Translations under genes and position numbers: made by a program
The notes under the pieces: model-generated
The model's input: the letters and a program-made list of their open reading frames with translations, nothing else
The model's database searches: none
What the model was told of the DNA's origin: nothing
Origin: Enterobacter cancerogenus
GTDB lineage: Bacteria > Pseudomonadota > Gammaproteobacteria > Enterobacterales > Enterobacteriaceae
Length of the DNA: 64,000 bases
Reading direction: 5' to 3'
Assembly: GCA_000773965.1 (NCBI GenBank)
Contig: JRUP01000026.1
Coordinates: 221,146-285,145 of the forward strand
Shown: piece after piece, positions 51,256-59,156 of the stretch
Numbering within the stretch: the stretch's first letter is position 1
Layout: each line of letters starts with the position of its first letter

Positions 51256-52278
51256 ATGAAAATCGGATTAGCCGTTATCGGAACAGGATATTTCAGTCAG
51301 TTTCAGTGCAAAGCATGGGGGCGAATAGCTGAAGTCGAGCTGAAAGCGGTTTGCAGTCTCGATGCAGATGTTGCGCAGCAATACGCTGAAGATTACAAAT
51401 TCTCTCGCTTTTATACCGATGTGGATAAATTGGTAGCTGAGTGCCAGCCGGATCTCATCGACATTGTCACCCCGCCCGCCACCCATCTTGAGTTAATCAA
51501 GAAAGGCGCCGCTGCTGGAATCAACATGATTTGCCAGAAGCCTTTCTGCCGTAACCGTGAGGAAGCGGAAGAAGCGATACGCATTGCGGCAGACGCGAAT
51601 ATTCATTTAATCATCCATGAAAATTTCCGCTTCCAGCCATGGTATCACCAGATAAAATCTATTCTTGATGCGGGCACACTCGGTTCGATTTATCAGGCGC
51701 AATTTAATTTACGACCTGGTGACGGACGAGGCGAAGACGCTTATTTGAGTCGCCAGCCCTATTTTCGTCAGATGAAGCAGTTCCTCATTCATGAAACGGC
51801 AATCCATTTTATCGATGTTTTTCGCTTCCTGTTTGGCGATATCACCAGCGTTTGGTCGAGCCTGCGAAGATTAAATCCTGTAATTGCCGGTGAAGATGCC
51901 GCGCTGGTCGTTATGCACAATGCTGAAGGTTTGCAAATGGTGTTTGATGGCAATCGCCTCAGCGGCCATGCCGCAACCGACAGCCGCCGTACCATGGGCG
52001 AGATGCTGATCGAAGGCAGCAAAGCCTGCCTGTCATTGGACGGTGATGGGCGAATTAGATTAAGATTTCAGGATAGTGCTGAATGGCAGGAACACACTTA
52101 CGAATGGCGCAATATCGATTTCGGTGGTGACTGCGTTTATCTTACCCAGCAAGCTGCCCTGAGAGGATTAACTCAATCTTCGCCGATTGTTAACTCAGCT
52201 CAGGACTATCTCAAAAATATAAAAGTTGAAGAGGCAATTTACCTTTCAGATGAGCAAAAACGCCAAATCGTCCTTTGA
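51256..52278 (+). CDS. Gfo/Idh/MocA family oxidoreductase
   Basis: 340 residues. N-terminal NAD(P)-binding Rossmann domain (AVIGTGYFSQFQ), then the EKP-like motif as CQKPFC (about residue 94), and the C-terminal sheet domain with IHETAIHFIDVFRFL. Family members oxidise sugars or inositols; D-apiose dehydrogenase is one known member. Paired with the lactonase gene it would give an aldonic acid. Its last 29 bp overlap the GntR gene. Confidence 0.85.
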   Translation: MKIGLAVIGTGYFSQFQCKAWGRIAEVELKAVCSLDADVAQQYAEDYKFSRFYTDVDKLVAECQPDLIDIVTPPATHLELIKKGAAAGINMICQKPFCRNREEAEEAIRIAADANIHLIIHENFRFQPWYHQIKSILDAGTLGSIYQAQFNLRPGDGRGEDAYLSRQPYFRQMKQFLIHETAIHFIDVFRFLFGDITSVWSSLRRLNPVIAGEDAALVVMHNAEGLQMVFDGNRLSGHAATDSRRTMGEMLIEGSKACLSLDGDGRIRLRFQDSAEWQEHTYEWRNIDFGGDCVYLTQQAALRGLTQSSPIVNSAQDYLKNIKVEEAIYLSDEQKRQIVL

Positions 52279-52966
52279 GGCTTCGCTCAAGGAAATTCCC
52301 GTCGCCGGGTCAGCTAAGCTGACCCATTCCGATGTTGCCTACGGTAAATTAAAAAAATTGATCCTTGATGGACAGTTGCCTGCAGGCACGCAGCTGCTTG
52401 AACAGGAGGCAGCTGAAAAACTCAGTATGAGTCGCACGCCGGTTAGGGAAGCGATGATCCGTCTGCAGCAGGAGGGCATGGTTGAAATCCGTCCTCGCCA
52501 TGGCATGCGCATCCTGCCGGTTTCTGCAGAAGATATGAATGAGATCTATCAGGTGCTGACGTCGCTTGAAGGCACCGCTGTCGCGCTGCTCGCTGAAAAC
52601 GGTTTAAGTAAAAGCCAGCTTGCTGCGCTTGATCGCGCATTGAATAATATGGATGCAGCATTAAACGCGGATGATTTGCGGGCGTGGGCAGATGCCGATG
52701 AACTGTTTCACTCTAAGCTGGTTGAGTTCAGCTCCAATAAACGCCTGATCAATATGGTGTCGCAGCTGTGGGAACAGTCTCACCGCTCGAGATTAATCAC
52801 GCTGCGCATGCGTCCAAAGCCCACTGACTCCAATGACGAGCATCGCCAACTTCTTGCCGCTATCGTGGCAAAAGACACAGTTCTTGCCCGAGAACTGCAT
52901 GAATCGCACCGCAAGAAAGCTGGAAAGCTGTTGGTGCGATTGTTAACTGAACTCGGTAATCCTTAG
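52250..52966 (+). CDS. GntR-family (FCD) regulator of acid-sugar cluster
   Basis: 238 residues from ATG 52250; an in-frame TTG at 52226 is less likely. Winged helix at about residues 25-90 (LLEQEAAEKLSMSRTPVREAM), then an all-helical FCD effector domain with metal-type His residues (DELFHSKL, HRQLLAAI, HESHRKK). FCD proteins often repress sugar-acid genes and release DNA on binding the acid. GTATAC palindromes near 50.2, 53.1 and 58.1 kb are its likely operators. Confidence 0.87.
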   Translation: MSKNAKSSFEASLKEIPVAGSAKLTHSDVAYGKLKKLILDGQLPAGTQLLEQEAAEKLSMSRTPVREAMIRLQQEGMVEIRPRHGMRILPVSAEDMNEIYQVLTSLEGTAVALLAENGLSKSQLAALDRALNNMDAALNADDLRAWADADELFHSKLVEFSSNKRLINMVSQLWEQSHRSRLITLRMRPKPTDSNDEHRQLLAAIVAKDTVLARELHESHRKKAGKLLVRLLTELGNP

Positions 52967-53112
52967 CCCGCAAACTCAACTTTCTGGTTTCAATTTCAAG
53001 TCAGACGAAGCGTTATCGTCTGACTGCTGCTGCCTTTAATCCTTGTGGCATGATAGTGATCACATTTACGAAACCTGCTGTTTACACATGATTGACGCAA
53101 CTTAACACACTC

Positions 53113-53130
53113 ATTAATGTATACATTAAT
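53113..53130. promoter_or_regulatory. Perfect GTATAC operator upstream of MFS gene
   Basis: ATTAATGTATACATTAAT is an 18-bp perfect palindrome, 76 bp before the transporter start. It is the best copy of the shared operator. Confidence 0.7.
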
Positions 53131-53205
53131 GCATCTGTTATAGGCATGAATGGGTTGATGCATAACCATCACACATTAAAAATTGCGTCCAACAGGAACT
53201 ATCAT

Positions 53206-54471
53206 ATGAACAAAGCACGCTATTTATTGGTCGGCGTAGCCTTTACGTTAACCGCATTGCTCTACATCGATCGCGTCGCGATATCTGTTGCCAAGGAATC
53301 CGTTACCGGCGAGTTTGGTCTGACCGATACCGAATTTGGCTGGGTTCTTTCCATATTTGCGCTGGGATATGCCATCTTCCAGGCTCCTGCTGGAGCGATG
53401 GCCGACAAGTGGGGACCGCGTAAGATGCTCGCCATTTTTGTGCTGATCTGGTCAGCCTTTACCGGCTTAACCGGGTTAGCATGGGGATTTGCATCGCTAC
53501 TAGTGTTTCGCTTCCTGTTTGGGCTGGCGGAAGCTGGCGCTTTTCCCACATTCGCCCGTGCAATTTATAGCTGGCTTCCTGCCGGTGAACGTGCGCTGGC
53601 GCAGGGTATCAACCTTTCAGGGTCACGCCTCGGTGCGGCATTTGCTCTGCCTTTTGTTGCGTGGTTATTAACGACTGCAGGATGGCGTGAATCATTCCTG
53701 ATTCTTTGTGCAGTAGGCCTCATTTGGGCTGTTTGCTGGTATGCATGGTTCCGAAACGACCCAGCTGAACACAAATCAATTTCCAAGGCAGAGCTGGCGA
53801 TCATTGAAGCAGGTCGTGAATCGAATGTCGCAACCAGTGAGAACAGCACGCCTCCGGATATGTCATTCCGTTCGGGCAACATGTGGTTATTAATGGGGCA
53901 ATACTTCGCATCAAACTTTACTCTGTTCTTTGCCCTGACCTGGTTGTTCCCTTACCTGAAAAAGACATACGAGCTTGACGCAGTCACCACTGGCTTTCTC
54001 GCCGCAGCACCTTTAGTTGCGGGTGCGATTGGTAACTGGACCGGCGGTGCTGTGGTTGATTTCCTGTATCGTCGTGGTCTGGGTATGTATTCACGTCGCT
54101 TGCCAGCAATGTTTGGTTTTGCGTTATCTGCGGCTGGCATGTTTGGCTGCATGTCGGCTGATTCCGCAGTATCCGCTGTAGCATGGTTATGTCTTGCCGT
54201 ATTCGGTTCAGATATCACGGTTCCTGCATCATGGGCATATTGCATTGATACCGCTGGTAAAAAATCTGGTGTAGTGTCCGGAAAAATGAATATGGCTGGC
54301 AATCTGGGATCGTTTGTTACCAGTCTGGCTTTCCCTTATTTAATGCTAGCTTTTAATAGCACTACGCCGTTCTTTATCGCCGCGATGGGATTCAATTTAT
54401 TAGCAGTGATTTTCTGGCTGCGGTTGAGTTCTGGCAAACGTGAACAACGTGTGCCGCTAAATAGTAATTAA
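53206..54471 (+). CDS. MFS transporter, anion:cation symporter family
   Basis: 421 residues from ATG 53206 (AACAGGA upstream; an earlier in-frame start adds an unlikely leader). Twelve membrane helices; the MADKWGPRKM loop between helices 2 and 3 and YIDRVAISVA in helix 1 are typical of the ACS family, which carries glucarate, galactonate, tartrate or phthalate. It would import the sugar acid used by this cluster. It has its own operator and terminator. Confidence 0.87.
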   Translation: MNKARYLLVGVAFTLTALLYIDRVAISVAKESVTGEFGLTDTEFGWVLSIFALGYAIFQAPAGAMADKWGPRKMLAIFVLIWSAFTGLTGLAWGFASLLVFRFLFGLAEAGAFPTFARAIYSWLPAGERALAQGINLSGSRLGAAFALPFVAWLLTTAGWRESFLILCAVGLIWAVCWYAWFRNDPAEHKSISKAELAIIEAGRESNVATSENSTPPDMSFRSGNMWLLMGQYFASNFTLFFALTWLFPYLKKTYELDAVTTGFLAAAPLVAGAIGNWTGGAVVDFLYRRGLGMYSRRLPAMFGFALSAAGMFGCMSADSAVSAVAWLCLAVFGSDITVPASWAYCIDTAGKKSGVVSGKMNMAGNLGSFVTSLAFPYLMLAFNSTTPFFIAAMGFNLLAVIFWLRLSSGKREQRVPLNSN

Positions 54472-54482
54472 GTCAGACTAAT

Positions 54483-54510
54483 ATGAGAGGGAGCAATTCC
54501 TCTCATTTCT
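54483..54510 (+). terminator. Terminator after MFS gene
   Basis: An 8-bp stem ATGAGAGG / CCTCTCAT followed by TTCT. The T-run is weak. The remaining gap to 54752 shows nothing else I can name. Confidence 0.55.
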
Positions 54511-54752
54511 CATCACAAGCAATACCCTCTTCACAATTCCTGCCCTGGCTAATATTCTACTTCAATGGCTTCTTTAATGGATTAGTAATTAACTAGCTTT
54601 AATCGCGCTAGAATAATCATTTCGTATATGGCAGTTAATAATAGATGGGGATTAGTGCAGAGAAGCAATCAGCAAGGCGGCTATGACCCAAAACATAATA
54701 TCAGGCGCGATCGCTAAACGTTCACGCGCCTGGAACTGGTCACTAAATGAAT

Positions 54753-55382
54753 TTAAGACTTCATACTCTTCAGCGCGTCCTGCTGGGATTCATTGAGATA
54801 TCTGACGGGATGATCTTTTAACAGAAACGTTAATTTCGCGGTCTCTTCAAGTTCTTCTGCATTATCAACTGCATTGACAAAGTCTGTACCGGTGACCACC
54901 GGACCATGGTTTGCCAACAGCACCGCGGTGTAATTCTTCGCGGTGTAAGCAGAGATTGCCGGACCAATTTCAGGTGAACCCGGTTTGAAATAGGGTAACA
55001 GCGGTAATTGGCCAATACGCATCACATAGTAAGGTGTGAAGGCCTCAATAACATTCTCGTGGTTGCGATGTTCAATCGCTGACAACGCAGTCAGCCAGGT
55101 TGAATGCAGATGCACAACCGCATTCACCTGTGGATTGCTGCGATAGATATCCAGGTGGAAATTGATCTCTTTGGAGGCTTTCTTCCCTTCCAGCAGTTCG
55201 CCTTCCATTGTCAACACAGATAATTCAGACGCGATAAGTCGTCCCAATGAAGCACCGGTTGGCGTAGCAAGGATATTACCGTCAGGAAGTTTAAGCGAAA
55301 GATTGCCGCCACCACCGCAGGTATAGCCGCGTTGGAAAAAAGAGTGACCATGTTCAACCATTAAATCTTTATACGTTTGCAT
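54753..55382 (-). CDS. otnC: Class II aldolase, OtnC-like (3-oxo-tetronate-4-phosphate decarboxylase)
   Basis: 209 residues from ATG 55382; the adjacent ATG at 55385 lies only three bases after AGGAG. Class II aldolase/adducin fold with zinc-type His residues in VVHLHSTWL and LLANHGPVV, and GGGGNLSLKL near the start. OtnC decarboxylates 3-oxo-tetronate-4-phosphate to dihydroxyacetone phosphate. It overlaps the kinase gene by 14 bp. The name rests on family and pairing with the kinase. Confidence 0.78.
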   Translation of the reverse strand: MQTYKDLMVEHGHSFFQRGYTCGGGGNLSLKLPDGNILATPTGASLGRLIASELSVLTMEGELLEGKKASKEINFHLDIYRSNPQVNAVVHLHSTWLTALSAIEHRNHENVIEAFTPYYVMRIGQLPLLPYFKPGSPEIGPAISAYTAKNYTAVLLANHGPVVTGTDFVNAVDNAEELEETAKLTFLLKDHPVRYLNESQQDALKSMKS

Positions 55383-56643
55383 CATTTTCTCCTGGATCGG
55401 CATAAACCTGCGCATCTGCGAAGAAATTGTCATCGCCAAAGTTACCGGATTTCAACGCCAGATAGATTCCCCCCTCAAGCGATTTAACCCAAGGAACGCC
55501 TGGGCATATGAGTTTACCTACCAGCAGCGTGTCAATATTTAATGCCTGAGTGACTGATCCCGATGTCTCTCCGCCTGCGCAAATAAAATTACGGCAGCCT
55601 TGCAGCCATAATTTTTTCACTAATAAAGAAAATAAATTTTCAATACGTGAGGAAACGTCGAAGGAATATTCGGCTCGAATCTTTGCCAACTGCTCTTTAT
55701 CGACAGTTGCACTGATTAGCGGTGCCATTGGCTGTTGAGATACCGTTTTATACCAAGCCAAAATTTCATCACTATACGTATCAATATTATCGAGTTTACT
55801 GACTTCAACTGCAAAACAAGCAGCTCTTTTTTGATAAGTATTTACCTGACGATTGGTTTGCTCTGAGCAAGAGCCTGAAATAACAACTGATTTTCCTCTA
55901 AGGGGTAAAAAACCACCGCTAGTTGAGGTGATGTTACGGCGTTGCGCCCAGGCTCTGGCTATGCCATGCGATAAGCCAGATGCTCCAGTAATGATAGGAT
56001 AGTTATCAAACGCAGCCCCGATATTAAACAGATGTTCATCGCGGAATGCGTCAAGTACGATATATTTGATGCCAGAGCCGGATAGCGTTTCAAAAGCTAA
56101 CCTGATCTCGTCTTTACCCTGTTCAACCAAATGATAATCTATTAATTCGGCCCGCCCAGTACCCTGTTTTTCCATCAGTCGCATCAGGTTAGCATCACGC
56201 ATTGGCGTTAATGGGTGGTTTTTCATCCCGGATTCATTGAGCGGCTGGCCTTTAACATACAGATTGCCATAAAACACTTCGCGGCCATTAACTGGTAAAG
56301 AGGGCATAACAATGGTTGATGACAAACCTGCCTCAATTAATAACGCATCGGTCACTGGCCCAATATTGCCCACTTCGGTACTATCAAAGGTAGAGCAATA
56401 TTTAAACTGAATCAGTTCACATCCCTGCTTTTTCAACCAGCGGTAAGCATCTACCGAATCCTTAACTGCTTTTTCAACTGGCTCAGTACGGCTTTTCAAG
56501 CTGACCACAATCGCATCAGTTTCAAAGCAGCCCCTTTCCGACTGCGGTCCGCTGACCTGAATGCAGCTTAACCCCTCGGCGACCAGAAAACTGGCGGCAT
56601 CGGTGCCGCCCGTGTAATCATCGGCAATAATTCCGATTTTCAT
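55369..56643 (-). CDS. otnK: Four-carbon acid-sugar kinase, OtnK-like (DUF1537)
   Basis: 424 residues. DUF1537 N-terminal substrate domain (GIIADDYTGGTDAASFL) and C-terminal nucleotide domain (VISGSCSEQTNRQ, CAGGETSGSVTQAL). The family phosphorylates 3-oxo-tetronates, D-threonate, D-erythronate or 3-oxo-isoapionate at the terminal hydroxyl. Pairing with a class II aldolase favours OtnK. It lies 9 bp after the dehydrogenase gene. Exact substrate open. Confidence 0.8.
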   Translation of the reverse strand: MKIGIIADDYTGGTDAASFLVAEGLSCIQVSGPQSERGCFETDAIVVSLKSRTEPVEKAVKDSVDAYRWLKKQGCELIQFKYCSTFDSTEVGNIGPVTDALLIEAGLSSTIVMPSLPVNGREVFYGNLYVKGQPLNESGMKNHPLTPMRDANLMRLMEKQGTGRAELIDYHLVEQGKDEIRLAFETLSGSGIKYIVLDAFRDEHLFNIGAAFDNYPIITGASGLSHGIARAWAQRRNITSTSGGFLPLRGKSVVISGSCSEQTNRQVNTYQKRAACFAVEVSKLDNIDTYSDEILAWYKTVSQQPMAPLISATVDKEQLAKIRAEYSFDVSSRIENLFSLLVKKLWLQGCRNFICAGGETSGSVTQALNIDTLLVGKLICPGVPWVKSLEGGIYLALKSGNFGDDNFFADAQVYADPGENDANV

Positions 56644-56652
56644 GGATGCTCC

Positions 56653-57735
56653 TCAGGATGCAAGGTGCTTCATAACAGCTGATGAAATCTCTTTCAGCCC
56701 AGATGTGCCATTCAATTCATAAGGCAGCAACTTCTCAGCTTCGTACGCGCGTGAAACGGCTTCTTCAATGCGCTGAGCTGCACGGCTAGCGCCCGGACAA
56801 GCGTGCTTATCACCAAGATAGTCAAGCATCATCGCTGCAGATAAAATCATCGCCGTAGGGTTAGCTTTTCCCTGACCGGCAATATCAGGCGCAGAGCCGT
56901 GGCAAGGCTGGAACAACGCATGTGTATCACCAATTTCAGCGCTGGGTGCCATGCCCATTCCGCCCATTAATGCTGCAGCCAAATCAGAGAGGATGTCGCC
57001 GTATTGGTTCTCGGTCGGCATCACATCGAACTCCCATGGTCTACGAACCATATCGAGTGCCGCGAAATCCACGTATTTATGTGCAGCATTAACATCGTCA
57101 TGCTGCCCCGCAACCTCATAGAACCACTCGCGAGCGCGATGCTGGGAAGAAAGAACGTTCGCTTTATCTATGTGAGTGACGAGGTTTTTACCGCGTCCTT
57201 GTTGGTGACGACGACGTGCCAGATTGAAGGCAAAGTCGCAAAGCTTTTTGGTGGTAGTTTGTGAGATGCGCATCAGGTTGTGCACATACTCTTCATCATC
57301 GGTGGGAAATCCGCGCGGAAACGCAAACAGCCCTTCAGTTGATTCACGGATGATCACGAAGTCGAGATGTTTGCTGCGCTCATCAGCTAATGGCAACGGT
57401 AAAGAAGGGATGGTTTTACATGGACGCACACCCGCGTAAAGGCCAAGACGCTTACGCAAATCGTGTTGAGGCCCAATTTCTGTACCATCCGGATAACGAA
57501 TGTCGGGGTGGCCCATTGCGCCGAGCAAAATCGCATCAGCATCGCGTGAACGCTCAAAATGGCTTTCCGGGAAGGCATCGCCCGTCTGAGCGTAATATTC
57601 CGCTCCGGCTTCAATTACATCGAAATGTAAGGTAATGCCAGCCGACTTGCATGCGACATCCAACAGTTCCATGGTTGGAGTCATAATTTCCTTGCCAATA
57701 CCGTCACCTGGCAGCACCGCTATTTTAAATTCCAT
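56653..57735 (-). CDS. Isopropylmalate/tartrate dehydrogenase-family enzyme
   Basis: 360 residues of the isocitrate/isopropylmalate dehydrogenase family: AVLPGDGIGKEI, LYAGVRPCKT, VIIRESTEG, THIDKANVL and ENQYGDILSD hold the substrate, metal and NAD sites. GSAPDIAGQGKANP is also conserved. LeuB proper would sit in leuABCD; this one is with an acid-sugar kinase and aldolase, so it probably oxidises a beta-hydroxy acid such as a tetronate or tartrate. It replaces LtnD-type dehydrogenases seen in other otn operons. Confidence 0.82.
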   Translation of the reverse strand: MEFKIAVLPGDGIGKEIMTPTMELLDVACKSAGITLHFDVIEAGAEYYAQTGDAFPESHFERSRDADAILLGAMGHPDIRYPDGTEIGPQHDLRKRLGLYAGVRPCKTIPSLPLPLADERSKHLDFVIIRESTEGLFAFPRGFPTDDEEYVHNLMRISQTTTKKLCDFAFNLARRRHQQGRGKNLVTHIDKANVLSSQHRAREWFYEVAGQHDDVNAAHKYVDFAALDMVRRPWEFDVMPTENQYGDILSDLAAALMGGMGMAPSAEIGDTHALFQPCHGSAPDIAGQGKANPTAMILSAAMMLDYLGDKHACPGASRAAQRIEEAVSRAYEAEKLLPYELNGTSGLKEISSAVMKHLAS

Positions 57736-57746
57736 TGAGATACCCC

Positions 57747-58040
57747 TTACTTAATTAACTGATAAAATTGAATTTCTTTACTTAGCACCATGCCTTCTGT
57801 TTGTTTGCCAAACAGATGAAAATGCGGTGTAGAAAGGTGAAAGTCGAAGGCTGCGCGATCTGTGTATTCTTCGTAAAGCAGAAATTCATGCAGCATTTCA
57901 CCATCCCGATGGGTTTCACCAACATCGAAGCGATGACAATCTCTTTCGTTTATAGACTCGCGAGCATTTTCTAAAACGCTCTTTTTGAAAGCTGCATGAA
58001 ATTCTTGAGGAACCTTGAATTTAACCAGAACAATCAACAT
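57747..58040 (-). CDS. Antibiotic-biosynthesis-monooxygenase (ABM) domain protein
   Basis: 97 residues forming one dimeric alpha/beta ABM domain (LIVLVKFKVPQEF at the start, LLYEEYTDRAAFDFHL, ending YQLIK). Small ABM proteins such as YgiN act as quinol oxidases or isomerase-like enzymes, and are common in sugar operons with no proven role. First gene of the minus-strand operon, 11 bp before the dehydrogenase, with two GTATAC operators upstream. Confidence 0.8.
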   Translation of the reverse strand: MLIVLVKFKVPQEFHAAFKKSVLENARESINERDCHRFDVGETHRDGEMLHEFLLYEEYTDRAAFDFHLSTPHFHLFGKQTEGMVLSKEIQFYQLIK

Positions 58041-58049
58041 GATGACCTC

Positions 58050-58107
58050 AATGTATACATTATCGTATGAATTAAACTATACGGATGTTACGATAACGTA
58101 TACGTAA
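58050..58107. promoter_or_regulatory. Two GTATAC operators upstream of the minus-strand operon
   Basis: AATGTATACATTA (58050-58062) and TAACGTATACGTAA (58094-58107) lie 10 and 54 bp before the ABM start codon. Spacing of 45 bp between centres suggests looping or flanking of the promoter. They share the core and arms of the operators at 50196 and 53113. Confidence 0.65.
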
Positions 58108-58230
58108 TTGACAGATTCTCCCGCTGATTTTTTTCCATAATTCAAACCTGGGTCACATAAAGCGGCATTGACCAAGCAGGCTCGAACAGATAACGGCGCT
58201 GGAGTAGTCACGCAGGTTTAAGGAGAGAAA

Positions 58231-58995
58231 ATGCTTCCATCGCAGCGTCAAGCCAAAATTATTGAGATGCTTCATGGCAATGAAGTTATTAGCTTCAATT
58301 CATTGGCAAATCTACTGGGTGTATCAACAATGACCATACGGCGTGACGTCATAGCGCTGACGATTCTCGGTCACGCTGAAGCAGTGTATGGCGGAGTGAA
58401 ATCTTTGGAAGTTAGATTAGATACTGTTAAGGACAGTATCGATAATTCTTATCAAAAGGCGGCCCAACTTGCTGTTGGGGAAATCATCGATAAATCTTTT
58501 AAAAAAACTATTTTTCTTGATTCTGGAATGTTCGGGAAAGAGATCGCGAAAATCTTAGCCGCACATCAAGATCTTACTTTTATCACCAGGGATATTGATG
58601 TTGCATTTTACTTACATAGAAACTCGAACTCTACCCTAATTTTTTTAGGTGGGAATGTGAATAAGTCAGGGGCTACTGATGATCATTTCACAATTGAGCA
58701 ACTCACCCATTTAAATATCGAGCATGCATTTTTACACGTTCGTTCTATTGATGAATTTGGCATATCAGTTGATGACATTAATACTGCTAATTTTTACAAA
58801 AAGGTGGTTTCACAATCCAAGAACGTAGTCTTGCTAAGTAACAAGCTGGATTTGGATTGTCGTGAGCTATACAGATCTTTCGAGTTGGATAATTGTCAAA
58901 TGATTATTATCGAAGGCGAAGCTAAAAACATTGATCTCCTGAAAATAAGTAATGCACATCCTTGCATAAAAATCATTAATACCGCTCGTGATTAA
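58231..58995 (+). CDS. DeoR/GlpR-family regulator
   Basis: 254 residues; AAGGAGAG precedes the ATG. N-terminal DeoR helix-turn-helix (IIEMLHGNEVISFNSLANLLGVS... TIRRDV) and C-terminal sugar-phosphate sensor domain (FLDSGMFGKEIAKIL, then LSNKLDLD). Base composition is much more AT-rich than the core genes, suggesting transfer. Divergent from the ABM-led operon, so it may sense a phosphorylated product of that pathway; the GTATAC sites are more likely those of the GntR protein. Confidence 0.85.
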   Translation: MLPSQRQAKIIEMLHGNEVISFNSLANLLGVSTMTIRRDVIALTILGHAEAVYGGVKSLEVRLDTVKDSIDNSYQKAAQLAVGEIIDKSFKKTIFLDSGMFGKEIAKILAAHQDLTFITRDIDVAFYLHRNSNSTLIFLGGNVNKSGATDDHFTIEQLTHLNIEHAFLHVRSIDEFGISVDDINTANFYKKVVSQSKNVVLLSNKLDLDCRELYRSFELDNCQMIIIEGEAKNIDLLKISNAHPCIKIINTARD

Positions 58996-59156
58996 TATTC
59001 TAATGCTCCCTCTATAAGCCAGTTAACTTTTTTTAGAGAAATACCAGTTCTAGGTGTTCACTCATTGCGTATGCAACAATATACTTTCCTCATTTTTGAA
59101 ATTATAACAATCCAACCACGTTACATGTGGTAAGCATATAGCGTGGCTGGAAATGG

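Noticed and set aside
56653-57735. Assignment as LeuB (3-isopropylmalate dehydrogenase)
   Set aside because: Family features are shared, but leuA, leuC and leuD are absent and the neighbours are acid-sugar genes, so a catabolic role is more likely.
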